Shown here: positions 40,889 to 53,900 of the stretch, piece by piece | How the letters are laid out: each line of letters begins with the position of its first letter | How positions within the stretch are numbered: position 1 is the stretch's first letter | NCBI GenBank assembly: GCA_014281115.1 | Contig: JACONQ010000004.1 | Coordinates: forward strand, 682,001-746,000 | Direction: 5' to 3' | From: Laburnicola sp. R22_1 | Lineage: Eukaryota > Ascomycota > Dothideomycetes > Pleosporales > Didymosphaeriaceae | DNA: 64,000 nt | Made by a program: the position numbers and the translations under genes | Notes under the pieces: model-generated | Seen by the model: only the letters and a program-made list of their open reading frames with translations | Told to the model about the DNA's origin: nothing | The model's database searches: none

Positions 40889-41883
40889 GGCGGGCGACCG
40901 TGTGTATGTCTGGGTTGCGGAGGCGTCGGGTCGGAAAGGAAGTTGGGCAAGGAAGACGGCCAGGTAAACAATACAGCCGCAGAAAGGAAAAGATGGCAGC
41001 AACGGCCTAAGGAGTGACAAGAAGGGGTGGAGGAAGGAAGGAGCTGGAGACGAGCCCTGGAAGGTCGAATGCGGAGGGCGAGGTCGAGCCTTTTGAGGGA
41101 GTCGCTCGAAATATTTTTTGGCAGTCGGAAAGGGGTGCGGAAATGAATGCTCGCCGTCGCCGCGTCCCGCGCCTTCCGTACCAACGCGTACTGGCGCACC
41201 GAATTGTCTTGTTAGCGCACCCGTGGGCCAGCTTTGGCACCTGACGTAAGCATGATCCGAGGCTGATGGCAGGCCTCTGATTGGCTCCATGGGACGTCAT
41301 CATCTCGCTGGCCTCGCCCCGAACCGGGCCAAGACATGTACACCCTTCCCCTCGGTCAAGCCAAACCGTACCAATATCAAACACACAGACATGTGAATGC
41401 GTCGTCAGCCTACCACGCACTGGCACCAGGCGATGCAACAATTTGTGAGTATATTCAACATTTATATTATTACCCATCCTAGGGTAACTCTTGGTACTGA
41501 GACTTTTGTCCTGTGAGTCTTGTAAAGCCCTCACGACCTATCGCACCACCTGGTGCTAGTCATCAGAATCAAATCTTTACATTCATGTCTATCAGTATGA
41601 AGAGAAAAGAGCCAAGCTCGCTCGCCATCCAGCCAGCTATCCCATCAACCACTACCACATCATAACCTATTGTGAAGAAGCAAGCTCGACGCCGTCAATA
41701 CCCTACGCAAAGAAAATCCCATCTCGCTTTTGGCAGCTCCAGAGAAGAAGGTATGCCCCATACAGAAAAATTCCCCTCACGCTACTACAGCCGTTTCCGA
41801 ACACGATGGGTAGAGGGACAAATGGAAAATGAACGCGCCATCAATAGAGAAGTGTATAGCGCAAACGGAACCATACACAAACG
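40889..41883. other. ELO upstream region, MITE-like copy B and B56 3' flank
   Basis: It contains the elongase promoter next to 40,888, the MITE-like element at 41,420-41,560 and the 3' flank of the PP2A subunit gene. No gene is supported. Confidence 0.6.
41420..41560 (-). mobile_element. MITE-like element, copy B (141 bp)
   Basis: It is bounded by 12-bp inverted ends: ACTGGCACCAGG at 41,420-41,431 and CCTGGTGCTAGT at 41,549-41,560 (reverse ACTAGCACCAGG). The interior aligns with copy A at about 32,078-32,213 in the opposite orientation. There is no coding capacity, and no clear target duplication was found. Confidence 0.6.
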
Positions 41884-44538
41884 CTAGGCCGCTCTAGTCG
41901 CCTTCCCACTGGCGCTGCTCCGAACAGATCCGTTGGCAGTCGTACTGCGCGAAACGATGCTGCCCGTCGACGAATTGGGACGACTGTTGCTGCGGCGACG
42001 ACCGCTAGTCGACCGCCGCATTTGCGACTGTGAAAGCTCCTCTCGTGAAGAGAGGTGCCTCTGCTGCACACAAGCCAGCACAGAAGTCAGATCAACCCAA
42101 AACCCAAAAGCAAATCTTTGAAACGAAAAAAAGCCTAGTAGTCTAGGGATAGAATTAAAAGTACAATGATTCGGCCGTAGAAAATGCTGCCATCGCGAGT
42201 TCTAGGACTTAAGAATCAACGTACCGAAGTCTGGCTGCCCTGCCGTTCAAACTCTTTCGGCCGCCGGTCTTTCGAAGCTGTGCTGTCATCCTGAAGCCGA
42301 AGCGCCTCCAGTCGCCCTTGGCTCAGCGGATCCGAGTCATCTAACCGCATGGGAGAGCCTACTTTCGCAGACGCCGCCGTGGGCGCATTGTCTGCCGCGC
42401 TGCCGTTCTTCCGAGCTTCTGCCAGCTTCTCAAGCTTCTCCCATCTACTCTGTCGACTTCGCTCCCGCTCGCTAGCGTTGTTTTGCGATTCCGCGTAATC
42501 GTGCGAACAATCATCAAACAGCTGTGGGTTCACTTCCATAAACAGTTTCATGGCATTATACACCATGCCATGGATAGTCCTGCACGAGGTAAGCTTTGAA
42601 CACACATGGGTAGGTTGCAAACATACCGGTTCCAGTGTCCTTTGGAATTTTCATACAATGGCGCAAACATGATGGGTAGAATGACCTCCACGTTGTCGCT
42701 CACCAGATTGCAAAAATACTCATTATTCCAAAAGTACAGTGCTCGTTCGGCGACTTGGAAGTGAGGGCTCGCGACAGACTTGGCTAGCTGATTGAAGAGC
42801 GGCTCTTGAACCTTCGCAAATTCTGCAGGGTCCATGACCTCAAAGATGTCCTCCACCTCATTCAAGAACATGACCTCCTTGGTGCTGTTGACCTTGGGCC
42901 AGTATCGCAGGAGACCCAGGACGACCTGATCCATTAGCTTTTACTACAAAGGTCGATGTCATGACAAACCTCTTCAGTCAATGCGGCGTCCTTCTCCAGG
43001 AATTGCACTATGCAGTAGGCCAACTGCGGGTGATACATGCTGAGACTTTTGACCTTGTGCATCGGTAGCAGCACACGCGTAAGGAACAGTTTATGCTCTT
43101 CTTTCAATGGTAGGGCGAATCCGTTGATGATGGATCCGAGAATCTCGAGCAACTCAGCTATCCCATTGAAACGCTCTGTCTCGTAGCTGAACTGGAAGAA
43201 GACGTTGTTGATAGAACGGCGGATGTAGGAGCGGAGGTTGAGGAATTTTCCATATATCCTGTGTAGAGTAGTTTTCAAGAAGTCGCGTTCTCGTGGATCT
43301 TCTGAATCAAACAATTCAAGAAGCTGTAGTTGGTCAGACATAGCATTGACACGGAGGAAGAGGGACTAACGTTAAGAACAAAACTGTGGTCAATGTACGC
43401 TTTGGCGATGTTGGTGTTGAAATCTTGACTTTCGATGAAGCGAAGGAAGAACTCGTACACAACCTGGATATGCGGCCAGGCTACCTCTAATACGGGCTCG
43501 TCCTCTTCGGGATCGAATGCTTCTCCTTGCGGGTTCATAGGTGGTGGGATAGGTCGGAACAGGTTCTTCGCAAACATCTCCACAACCCGCGGGTACATAC
43601 GTTCGGTGATGACCTGTCGGTTGTTGGCGACGTAGTCGAGCAACTCATGCAACGCCAGACGCTTGATCTCTTTCGACTTCATATCACCACTCGCGTCGTT
43701 GAAGTCGAAAATGATGTTGCACTGGTCGAGCTTCTGCATAAAGAGTTCTTCACGCTTGTTTGGTGGCACCTCGTGAAACCCAGGCAGCTTCTCCAGCTCT
43801 CTCTGGCGCTGGTCCGAAATGTCAAACCGCGATGAATGTTGCCGCTTGGGCGTCCGAATGCCTTCCACAGCATCTTTGGGTGTGGTCTGTAGGCGATCGA
43901 AAATCAACGACTTCTGCCCCGCCTTAGGAGGGAGGAGGTCACCGGGCATGGTTTCGGCGGCACCTGGAGGAGGAATGTGCTATAATCCATTTGTCAGCCA
44001 TATTCGTCACCTGTCATGATTTGGGTTGCACCTACAGGAGCACTGGGGCTGATGATGACGCTGGGGGCTAAGGGCTGGCCTGCTCTGTGGGGTGTGCCAG
44101 GCCCTGAAGCACCGGCGCTGTTAGCAACACCGAAGCTTCCCACGCCCTGCTGTCCTCCGAACGACGAGCCTGCAGCGAGCGAGCTCGGTACGCCCGCTTG
44201 TCCTGGTTGCAGCGAGCCCGCACTTCCGGTCGCGCCGTCGCCTGAGGGCAGCGGCTTGTTGCGTGCATCTGTCAATTGCGTCTGGGAAGACGAAGGGGTA
44301 GCATGTGCAGAGCCAGACGGCGAATTCGAAGCGCCGAGCGAGGGAGACGAGGTGCCGGGGGTAGCGTCTTTCTTTTTGGAGGATTTGTCCGTTTTGGCTC
44401 TCGCGAGCTGTTCGTGCTGAGCGTGTTAGCGTTCCATGCCAGGTGCTGGGGGGCTAGTCGGTTTCTGGGGCCAGGGCTGCAGTGCAGAGACGCAATGCAT
44501 GGGGAGGGGCTTACCACCCTCTGTCTGAAGCCTTTCAT
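41884..44538 (-). CDS. PP2A regulatory subunit B56 (B'), RTS1/par1-like, 733 aa
   Basis: Seven exons: 44,538-44,515, 44,416-44,036, 43,979-43,371, 43,323-42,970, 42,925-42,627, 42,579-42,225 and 42,063-41,884, all in phase. It starts MKGFRQRV, the usual fungal B56 opening encoded by a tiny exon, then a Ser/Pro/Gly-rich linker (to about 135) and the B56 HEAT-repeat body (about 178-560). That body contains [80 protein letters not shown] and [19 protein letters not shown] charged tail ends in a Ser/Arg-rich segment. B56 directs PP2A to substrates in mitosis, stress and septation. It is divergent from the TFIIIC gene, with 600 bp between starts. Confidence 0.93.
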
Positions 44539-45138
44539 TTTCACAGGGTGCGTGGGCCAAGGTCAGGCGATGCGGAGGCCGTGCGGGCGTGCTCACAGAA
44601 GCGATCCGGTAGGGGCTGGCTGGAGGCCTGGGGTGCAGTGGCAGCCGGCAGCACAGCGCCAATCCAATGGAAGCGAGACAAGGCGCACTGGGATCTCTCG
44701 GTGGTTGTAGTGGCGGCCAGCTCAGACAGACATGGACCAAGGGGCTAGTGGGCTGCTGCTCGTTGCGCCGGAGCGTGTAGGAAGGGCACTGGGCGTGGTG
44801 GAGGAGAGAGGGTGAGGTCCGAGGGGCTGTACGAGGCGGGCGGCCTTGGCATCCGCGGGCGGTCGGCAGACGAAGCGCTCTGTCGGCGTCGATGCAAGCT
44901 CCTGGGGCAGAGGGCGAACGAGGAGAAATGGCGGAGAGTCGAGGGGGGAGAGGGTGCACCGTGGGTCGTCAAGGTGAAGAGGAGAGAGCGCTGGGCGCGT
45001 CTGCTGGCCCAAGCCCTAAGCGCAATATCGTCACCGGCAGCCCTGCCCAGGTGGAGGCGGAGACACGCAGCAAGACACGCAGCAAGAAAGGCCTGCAGGC
45101 GCAGACGGCCGGCTAGCCAGCGGCGCGCCGCCATCGTC
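44539..45138. promoter_or_regulatory. Divergent promoter of B56 and TFIIIC genes
   Basis: These 600 bp of G/C-rich sequence contain only overlapping low-complexity frames. They are shared 5' sequence for two divergent genes. No specific site was assigned. Confidence 0.45.
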
Positions 45139-47143
45139 ATGGACAGCGAGAACCAAGCGCAGACGACGGCTCCGTGGCTGCGGATCCCGTCGCGCGCCAT
45201 CTCCGTGGTCGAGCACCCATGCCTCGTCAAGAACATCGACAAGGGCATTGCCTCGCTGGGAGGGCCCGTCAAGCTGAGCAAGGTCAGAAGTGCAGGTACC
45301 CAACGCTGTGACATGCAGCTGACACAGCAGCACTCAGGGCTTGAGGGCGAAGCTCGAGCTGCAAACCAACCCAGAGGGCCAGGATGAACTGCCCAAAATC
45401 ATATCAGTCTCGCTCCGACCAGACGACCCCTTCGCCAAGCGCTTGCTCTCCACGCCTGTCACTACCAACAACTTGCTTCTGAAGGTGACGGTGCCCAAAC
45501 GGACGGGGCGCAAGCGGAAGCGTGGCTCTTCTGGCCCGTTTGTAGCCGACAGCGATGGGCAAGGTACCAGCGACGGGCCAAAGAGCCCAGGAAAGCAAAG
45601 CGTGCGTGTAGATGCCGCCACCATCTTTCGCAGTTTGCAGGACAACGCGTCCAAGTACCGTGTGTCCGTAGCAGGCCTGATTGATGAGACACATCGCTTT
45701 CGAAGTGTGCTGCCCCCTTCGCATTTTACGTCACTTCGCTGACCATCTAGCTCTACCGGACATTCAGTATGCAGCCTCGACGAACAGCATCATGATCAAC
45801 CTCCGCGATAGTGTCATGCCACTAAGTTGTATGTGTCCTTACTCGAAATCGCCAACACCACTGACCATGTCACAGTGAGCAAGTTGAAGAAATACCCCCT
45901 CAACACGGCATCGGGAGCCGACTTGACCAAAGACGTTGGACCTTCTGCCGAGTTCCTCCAACAGCCTGTCGCATACAACTACCGCTTTCAACAGAATGCT
46001 TTTGTCAAGCATACGGAGGAGCGCGGCGAAGTCAACCTGCAACGGAGCCTAGCATTTGCTGGCTACATCATCATCAAACCCGACACGGAGGACGCGCCCA
46101 CTGGACCCAAGCCAAATCTACCCCTGGAAACTGACTTATCGCCCTACCTCCAATCGCTCATCCGCAACATTAGAGCCGAACTTGCAAAAAGACCTGTCAT
46201 CACTCGCCACTTACTCTACAACAGGTTAGGCTGGGACAAACGCGACAAACTGCGACAAGCTGCCGTCTACTGCGGCTACTTCTTCGAGACCGGGCCCTGG
46301 CGGGAAGCGCTCATTGCATGGGGGTTCGATCCACGCCAGGATCCGAAGTACAGGTTCTACCAGACTGTGTCGTTTTTGTCGTATAAAAAGATGGGGACAG
46401 CGAGGCACTTCACTCATTTTGATCAGCATCTGAAGGACAGGGCTCAAACCGATCCTCAGGCGCTGCGAGACCAGCACTTATTCGATGGTGCCCGGGTGTC
46501 GAAGACAGGAAACCTCTTTCAGTTCTGCGATATCACGGATCCGATGATTCGGGGCATATTGCAGACGAAAGACATCCGAACGACAGCTGCGCCAACGGCT
46601 CAAGGCTGGTACCATGTCGGCACGTGGGCCAAAGCCACTGTCATTCTTAAACACAAGATGAACACGATCCTCGGTGGTGAGGCGCCGGACAATTCCATTT
46701 ACCAACGCATCCTTGCTTGGCCCGAGTTATGGGACGACAAGGATATTTTCACGCAGTATCACGAGGAGTTTCACGACCGAGCGGTAGCAAAAGAGAGGGC
46801 CAAGGAACATGAGGTGATGAGGAGCGTGCGTTGGGCAGCGAGAAATCCGCGATACGCTTTCGAGCAAATGGAGGCGGCAAGAATGCAGGCGCGTGGGACG
46901 GCGCCCAATACCATGGACGATGATGAGGTCGAGGTGCCAGAAGACTTGACAGAGGTGCCTGACACGGCGGAGGATATACTCAATGAAGGTAATAATGATG
47001 GCGACGTGGATAGTGAAGAGGAGCTGGAAGGAGAGAGAGAACCGGAGGAGGACGAATACGACGAACGAGACGACGAGGAGGAAGACGGTGAATATGAGTT
47101 AGAGGATGCCAGGCATATCTTTGGCGGACTATTGCGCAAGTAA
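45139..47143 (+). CDS. TFIIIC subunit tau95/GTF3C5 (Sfc1/TFC1-like), 618 aa
   Basis: Exons are 45,139-45,282, 45,338-45,704, 45,751-45,828 and 45,876-47,143. The N-terminal barrel domain (APWLRIPSRAISVVEHPCLV; IDKGIASLGG) dimerises with the tau55 partner. The central region has LPDIQYAASTNSIMINLRDS. The conserved DNA-binding half carries LRNI-type ELAKRPVITRHLLYNRLGWD, YRFYQTVSFLSYKK and FQFCDITDPMIRGIL. The last ~75 residues are strongly acidic (Asp/Glu repeats). It is part of the general factor that binds the A-box of tRNA genes and recruits TFIIIB for RNA polymerase III. The first splice could use a nearby alternative donor, but the chosen one keeps phase 0. Confidence 0.9.
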
Positions 47144-47911
47144 ATGCTGCCCTTTAGCTGCCAGAGGGGACAGTACCCAGGAGAAGATTCAATAAGATTT
47201 TCCACTTCTTTAGCTTCAAGTGGTCTAATGGTAAAAGACTGGAATATTTAGGGGTCAGAGTGACGAGCTTAGTGACGGCACACAGTAGTTTGAAATGCAT
47301 ACTATGAAGTTTGGACTAAAGAAATGTCACAAGTGAAAGTGCCATCATCGGTGCGTTTCATGGAGTTCGAGATTATCAAGACTCGAATGGTCGACCACCA
47401 AGGCATGTGGTGGTAGGGCAGAGGCCCCTGTCTCGCTAGCCATGACACGGTGGGTTTTGTTACCGCTAGCGAGCAGCCACAGCCAATCGCAGCGCAAATA
47501 GATGTCGTTTTCAGTGCGCGTCAGCCTTCGGGGTCTACGCGGGCGCCCTCCAGTGTCTGGTCAAAGTTCAGTTCCTGGGTGTAGCTTTCGCGACCCGGCA
47601 TCACGCATACTCGCTGCAGGTGGACGCGCCCACCACTGCTCCCCCGCCCGCGCGCCCTTTTCTAGGTAATGATTGTAATGCACCCCCGGGCTCGACTTGC
47701 TTAGCCTGCGCCTTTCTTTCCACAATATAATTCTATACCCTTCGCCTCTGGCGCACAACCACGCCGCACTGACCGAGCAGACTGCCGACCAATGCACTCT
47801 GTCGACCGCTACCGACGAACGACGAACGACGAACCCTGCGAGCACGCGCCCGGCGAGAGGCGAGCCGGACAGCCGCACGAGCGGCGTAGAGCTGCATACA
47901 TCATCACCATC
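47144..47911. promoter_or_regulatory. TFIIIC 3' flank and TRA1 upstream region
   Basis: These are 768 bp without a supported gene. The right ~350 bp include CT-rich tracts and TATAATTCTATA near 47,725, plausible as TRA1 promoter sequence. A tRNA-like box near 47,219 was examined and rejected. Confidence 0.45.
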
Positions 47912-50900
47912 ATGGCGGCGCACCACAACTTCGAGGCGCTGGCCTTGAAGCTTGAGGACCCAGCTTCAGGTACGCTGCTGTGGACTGGCATGCCCGCCGG
48001 GAAGAGAGAGGGCGCGCACCCTCGTACGACACTGACGCAGCTGACACGCTCCGCCAGATATGAGAACCAAGGCGGCGCAAGCCGTCGAAATACGGGACAA
48101 CATCGAGAGCTACTGCCAGGGCCCGCAGTACGGCGCATTCTTGAACCACCTCGTCCCTGTGTTCCTCAAGATCCTCGATGGCACGCCGGTCTTCATATCC
48201 ACGTCCCCGGAACAGGTGAGAATCAACTGCGGCTGCAGCGAAGCAGACTTGTCTAACCATGCGCACAGCGGATACGGAATTGCGTCCTCGAGATCTTGCA
48301 CCGGCTTCCCATGAGCCCGACGGACCTGGTGGAACCACATGCGGCCAAGATCGTGGACAAACTCATGAGCTTGGTCAAGATCGAGAACGAGGACAATGCA
48401 GTGCTGTGCATGAAGACCATTATGGACTTCGAGCGCCACCAGACCAAGGCACTGCAGGATCGCGTGCAGCCGTTCCTAGACCTCATACAAGAAATGTTCC
48501 AGACCATGGAGCAGGCGGTGCAGGACACCTTCGACAACGCGATGCCGGCGTCGTCAGGGCAGGGCGTGCCGTCCACGCCGAATACCCACCAGTATTCACA
48601 GTCTCCGCGACCAGGCTCGCCCGCCACCTCCTTGACCTCGGGCCCCGTGAGTGACATGGGCTCCCAGCACGAGCAGACGCGTATGCTGCTGAAGGGTATG
48701 CAGTCCTTCAAGGTGCTTGCAGAATGCCCCATTATCGTTGTCTCCCTCTTTCAGGCGTACCGTAATGTTGTGGCCAGAAATGTGAAACTTTTTGTCCCGC
48801 TGATTAAGAGTGTGCTTTTGCTCGAGGCGAAACCGCAGGAGAAGGCGCACAAGGAAGCAGAGGCTCAAGGCAAGATCTTCACAGGAGTGAGCAAAGAGAT
48901 TCGCAACAGGGCGGCTTTTGGTGATTTCATCACAGCTCAGGTCAAGACCATGAGTTTCCTCGCCTATCTGTTACGGGTCTATGCGCAGCAGCTCAACGAT
49001 TTTCTACCCACACTTCCAGACATCGTCGTGCGGCTGTTGAAAGATTGCCCTCGCGAGAAGTCTGGCGCGAGAAAAGAGCTGTTGGTAGCTATTAGGCATA
49101 TCATCAACTTCAACTTCCGAAAAATCTTTTTGAAGAAGATCGACGAACTTCTCGACGAACGAACTTTGCTTGGCGACGCTCTCACCGTCTACGAGACAAT
49201 GCGCCCACTGGCATACAGCATGCTTGCCGACTTGATCCACCATCTGCGGGAGTCTCTCAACAAGGAGCAGATACGGCGCACCATCGAGGTATACACGAAG
49301 AACCTCCACGACACATTTCCCGGGACGAGTTTTCAGACCATGAGCGCGAAGCTGCTGCTGAACATGGCCGAATCTATAGCGAAATTGGAGCCGAAGGAAG
49401 ACGCGCGGTATTTCTTGATCATGATACTGAACGCCATTGGTGACAAGTTTGCGGCTATGAACCGCCAGTACCATAACGCGGTGAAGGTCTCTGCAGTATA
49501 CAACACGCCATCGATCGATGCCGTAGAGGAAAATCACATGGCGGTGCGGGAACAGCCTCCGGACTGGGATGAGATTGATATCTTCAACGCAACGCCCATC
49601 AAAACGTCAAATCCGCGTGAACGGAGCCCCGATCCTATCGCCGACAACAAGTTTTTGTTCAAAAACCTTCTCCACGGTCTCAAGAATCTGTTCTACCAAC
49701 TGCGGGCTTGCAATCCTCAAAAGATCAAGGACGAGATAGACGCTGCCAATGCATCAGCGAATTGGCATGAAGTCTCGTATGGATACAACGCAGAAGAGGT
49801 GGAGGTGCTGATCAAACTTTTCCGGGAGGGCGCAAAGGTCTTCCGCTACTATGGAACCGACAAACCAACAGACACCAAAGGTATCTCCCCAGGAGATCTC
49901 ATGGCCAACCAACATATGATGTCGAGTGGCAAGGAAGAAAAGGAGCTGCTGGAAACATTCGCAACCGTATTTCATCACATCGATCCTGCTACATTCCACG
50001 AAGTTTTCTCATCCGAAATACCTCATCTGTATGATATGATGTTCGACCACCCCGCGCTGCTCCATGTGCCGCAGTTCTTGCTTGCCTCAGAAGCTACGTC
50101 GCCGAGCTTCGCTGGAATGCTATTACAATTCTTGATGGATCGGATCGAGGAGGTGGGCACCTCCGATGTCGCGAAATCGACCATCCTATTACGACTCTTC
50201 AAGCTCTCTTTCATGGCCGTCACTCTCTTCTCGACACAGAACGAACAGGTGCTTTTGCCACACGTCAGTAAGATCATCACCAAGTCTATTCAGCTATCAA
50301 CAAACGCAGAAGAACCGATGAACTACTTCTTTCTTCTCCGCTCGTTGTTTAGGAGTATTGGTGGTGGCAGGTTTGAGCATTTGTATAAAGAGATTCTTCC
50401 TCTCCTCGAGATGCTGCTGGACGTTTTGAACAATCTGCTACTGACGGCGCGGAAGCCAGCCGACCGGGACCTCTTTGTTGAACTCTCACTCACAGTGCCT
50501 GCAAGGCTCAGTAACCTTCTGCCGCATTTGAGCTATCTGATGAGGCCTTTGGTGGTTGCGCTGCGAGCAGGATCAGAGCTGGTTGGACAGGGACTCCGGA
50601 CGCTTGAGCTATGTGTTGATAATCTTACTGCAGACTACCTAGATCCGATCATGGCGCCCGTCATTGACGACCTGATGGCAGCTCTCTGGGAGCATCTAAA
50701 GCCTCAGCCATACAGCCATTTCCACGCGCATACGACAATGAGGATCCTCGGAAAGCTGGGTGGTCGTAACCGCAAGTTCATAACCGGGCCTCCTCAGCTG
50801 AACTACAAACCGTACTCCGATGATCAATCGTCTGTCGATATTCGATTGATAGGCTCAACCAAGGATCGCCCTTTTCCAGCGGTGATAGGCATCGACACCG

Positions 50901-53900
50901 CCATCATGAAATTACATGAAACTCCAAAGCTTCCTATAGCGAAGAAGTCGGACCCCTTTCATAAACAGCAAGCATTCCGGCTCATCACGGCTCACACCAA
51001 GCTTCTGGTTGGCTTCGACAGCCTACCTGACGATTTTGCGCAACTTGTTCGTCTACAGGCGAATGACCTGTACAACAGGAAAGCGGACGTCGGTGTGGAC
51101 TTGTTGACCATTTCTGAGCGGGAGAAGTCCATCGTCAAGAAGGGAGTTGAGCAGGAGACATTGAAGAAGCTGCTGAAGGCGTGCATTTTTGCGGTCTCGA
51201 TAGCGGATCTCAAGGCGGAAGCGGAGGCACTCATAACCAGTCTTGCGAAGCACTTCACTCTTCTAGAGCTCGGAACTCATTTCGCGCATTTCAAACACAA
51301 AACGAAACCGTTCGAGGTCCAGTCCGGAGAGGGACCAATTGCAATAGAAAGCGATGTTTTCTCTGAGGCACTAGGAGATTCTCTCGCGTCGGAACACCTG
51401 CCGGTCCGCGAGGCCGCCGAGCAAGCCATTCTCACCATGCGCGATGCCGCCAAGATTATCTTTGGAGACCAAGAAAAGCTGGATCGATTCCCGTTCTTTG
51501 AGGAGCTTGCCAAAACCTTCTGCCATAACTGCTATGCTGATGATTGGTTCATGAAGTCTGGAGGAACTCGCGGTATCGAAATTATCATCAAGAAACTTGG
51601 GTTGGGCGATTCGTGGATGAATAGTCGACACACCGAGCTCATCCGAGCACTGAACTTCGTCATGAAGGACATGCCGATCGATCTAGATTCCAAGACGCGC
51701 ATCCAGGCTGAAGGCCTCCTCGAAGACTTGCTACGGCGATGCTACAAGCCCACTACCAAGGAAGAGTTTGAAAAGCGCGATAGCCTGCTGCTTCGGCTCT
51801 GCGGACAATTGGTTGGTGATCTCTCGCACATGAACAAAAATGTGCGAGAAGCTACACAGAAAGCCTTCCACGTCCTTTCTGAAGTTACCGGTCTTGCCGT
51901 GCATGAGCTTATTATGCCAGTCAAGGACAGACTTTTAAATCCAATCTGGACGAAGCCTCTCCGTGCCTTGCCGTTCAGCATACAGATAGCATATATCGAT
52001 GCGATCACTTTCTGTTTGAAGCTCAAGAACAACGTCCTCGTGTTCAATGAGCAGCTCACACGGCTCCTTATGGAGTCGCTCGCGTTGGCTGACGCAGAAG
52101 ACGAAGGGCTCGCTACAAAGCCTTTTGAGCAGCGGAATGCCGAGCACATCATCAACTTGCGAGTCGCATGTATTCGCTTATTGTCTACTGCACAGAGCTT
52201 TCCGGAATTCAGCACCACGCCGCCAAATCAGACATTTCTTCGGATTATCGCCGTCTTCTTCAAATGCCTCTACTCAAAGTCTCCTGAGGTTATCGAAGCA
52301 GCGAATGTTGGTCTGTCTGGTGTCATTTCAGCAACCAACAAGCTCCCAAAGGATGTGTTGCAGAGCGGACTCCGGCCGATTCTGGTCAATCTCCAGGACC
52401 CGCGAAAACTTTCTGTTGAGAATCTGGATGGCCTCGCGCGCCTCTTGAAGCTACTTACGAATTACTTCAAGGTTGAGATCGGGACCCGTCTCCTCGACCA
52501 TCTCAAGAACATTGCAGATCCAGTCAGCTTGCAGAAGATCTCGTTTACCATGGTCGAGCAGAACCCCAAGATGAAAATTGCAGCTGGTATCTTCAACATT
52601 TTCCACCTCCTTCCCCCGGCTGCCGTCACATTTCTCAAGCAACTCATTGACAAGATTATCGAGCTCGAAACTGCTCTTCGCCGGACGCATTATAGCCCGT
52701 TCCGAGAGCCCCTGATCAAGTATCTCTGCATGTATCCCAAGGAGGCTTGGGATCATTTCTCGCCGCACTTGAAGGATGAGACTCAAGGCAGATTCTTTGC
52801 GCAGCTGCTCGGGCATCCAGAGAGCGGTCCTCTACGAGATGAACTAATGAAGGACGTGTCTAAGTTTGTGGGCTCATTTACATTCGAAGGGTCGGAGAAA
52901 GACATATGCCAAGCCCAGCTGAACGCTATTCACGTTGTTTTTGCGTTGAGTCGATTCGAAGGGACATCCAAGTGTCTTGTTGACAACGAAGAACTCAGGA
53001 AGGCGCTTTTCGATGCTGCTCGCTCATTGGAGAAGAAACTGCGGGACAACACCATTGATACTGGGCTGCGACTTGCGACTGAACAGGCTGGCGAGCAGAT
53101 CATGGTCGCGTTCACGACCTATTTGAAACACGAACCTAGCAACATCGACTTCTTCTTCGAGCTTATTGATGCGGTTACCTCCGAAGAATTCAAAGCGCAT
53201 CCGCGATTATTTGACTTCATCTACCAAGAGATGATATCGAGCGAATCAGTAGACTACTGGAAGACCTTGGTTCACAAATGCATCGACCTCTACACTGGGC
53301 GCAGCTCCTCCCAGAAGACCAAGACATTCGTATTCCGATATATCGTCAATCCTATCTTTGCTATGGATGCCAAGCGCAACTGGGAGTCATTATTTAGTCA
53401 GGCCAAGGGTACCGGCACGAAACTCATGGACAAAAGCATGACGGACACAATACACAAACGTTTGTGGGGCCCGCAGGCGACGACCGACACGTCGGAAGAA
53501 ACCGCTCAGCTTGGCGTCGATCATTCACGCATGGAGCTGCTCCAATTAACTACACTCCTCTTGAAGCATTACTCGGGTGTGGTTCAAGAAGCTCGCAAAG
53601 ATGTTATCAGATTTGCGTGGAATTATATCAAGTTAGAAGACGTCATCAACAAGTACGCCGCGTACGTTCTGATAGCGTTCTTCATAGCAGTATTCGATAC
53701 ACCGATGAAGATTGCTGTTCAAGTGTACCAGACGCTACTCAAGGCCCACCAGAATGAAGGAAAGTCCCTGGTCACGCAGGCGCTTGAGCTAATGGCACCG
53801 GTTTTGAAAAAGCGCATGGGCGGAGGAGACACAAAGATGGCGATTCCCACATGGGCGCGAATACCTCGGAAGATCCTCGCAGAAGAAAGCTCCAACCTGC

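Noticed and set aside
44812..45387. Long plus-strand frame across the B56/TFIIIC promoter
   Set aside because: It is high-GC, Arg/Ala-rich and conflicts with the TFIIIC start and first exon; it is a compositional shadow.
47210..47285. tRNA-like sequence (AGTGGTCTAATGGTAAAAGACT)
   Set aside because: It resembles a D-arm/A box, but there is no proper B box (GGTTCGAxxC) and no acceptor stem could be paired, so it was not called as a tRNA.
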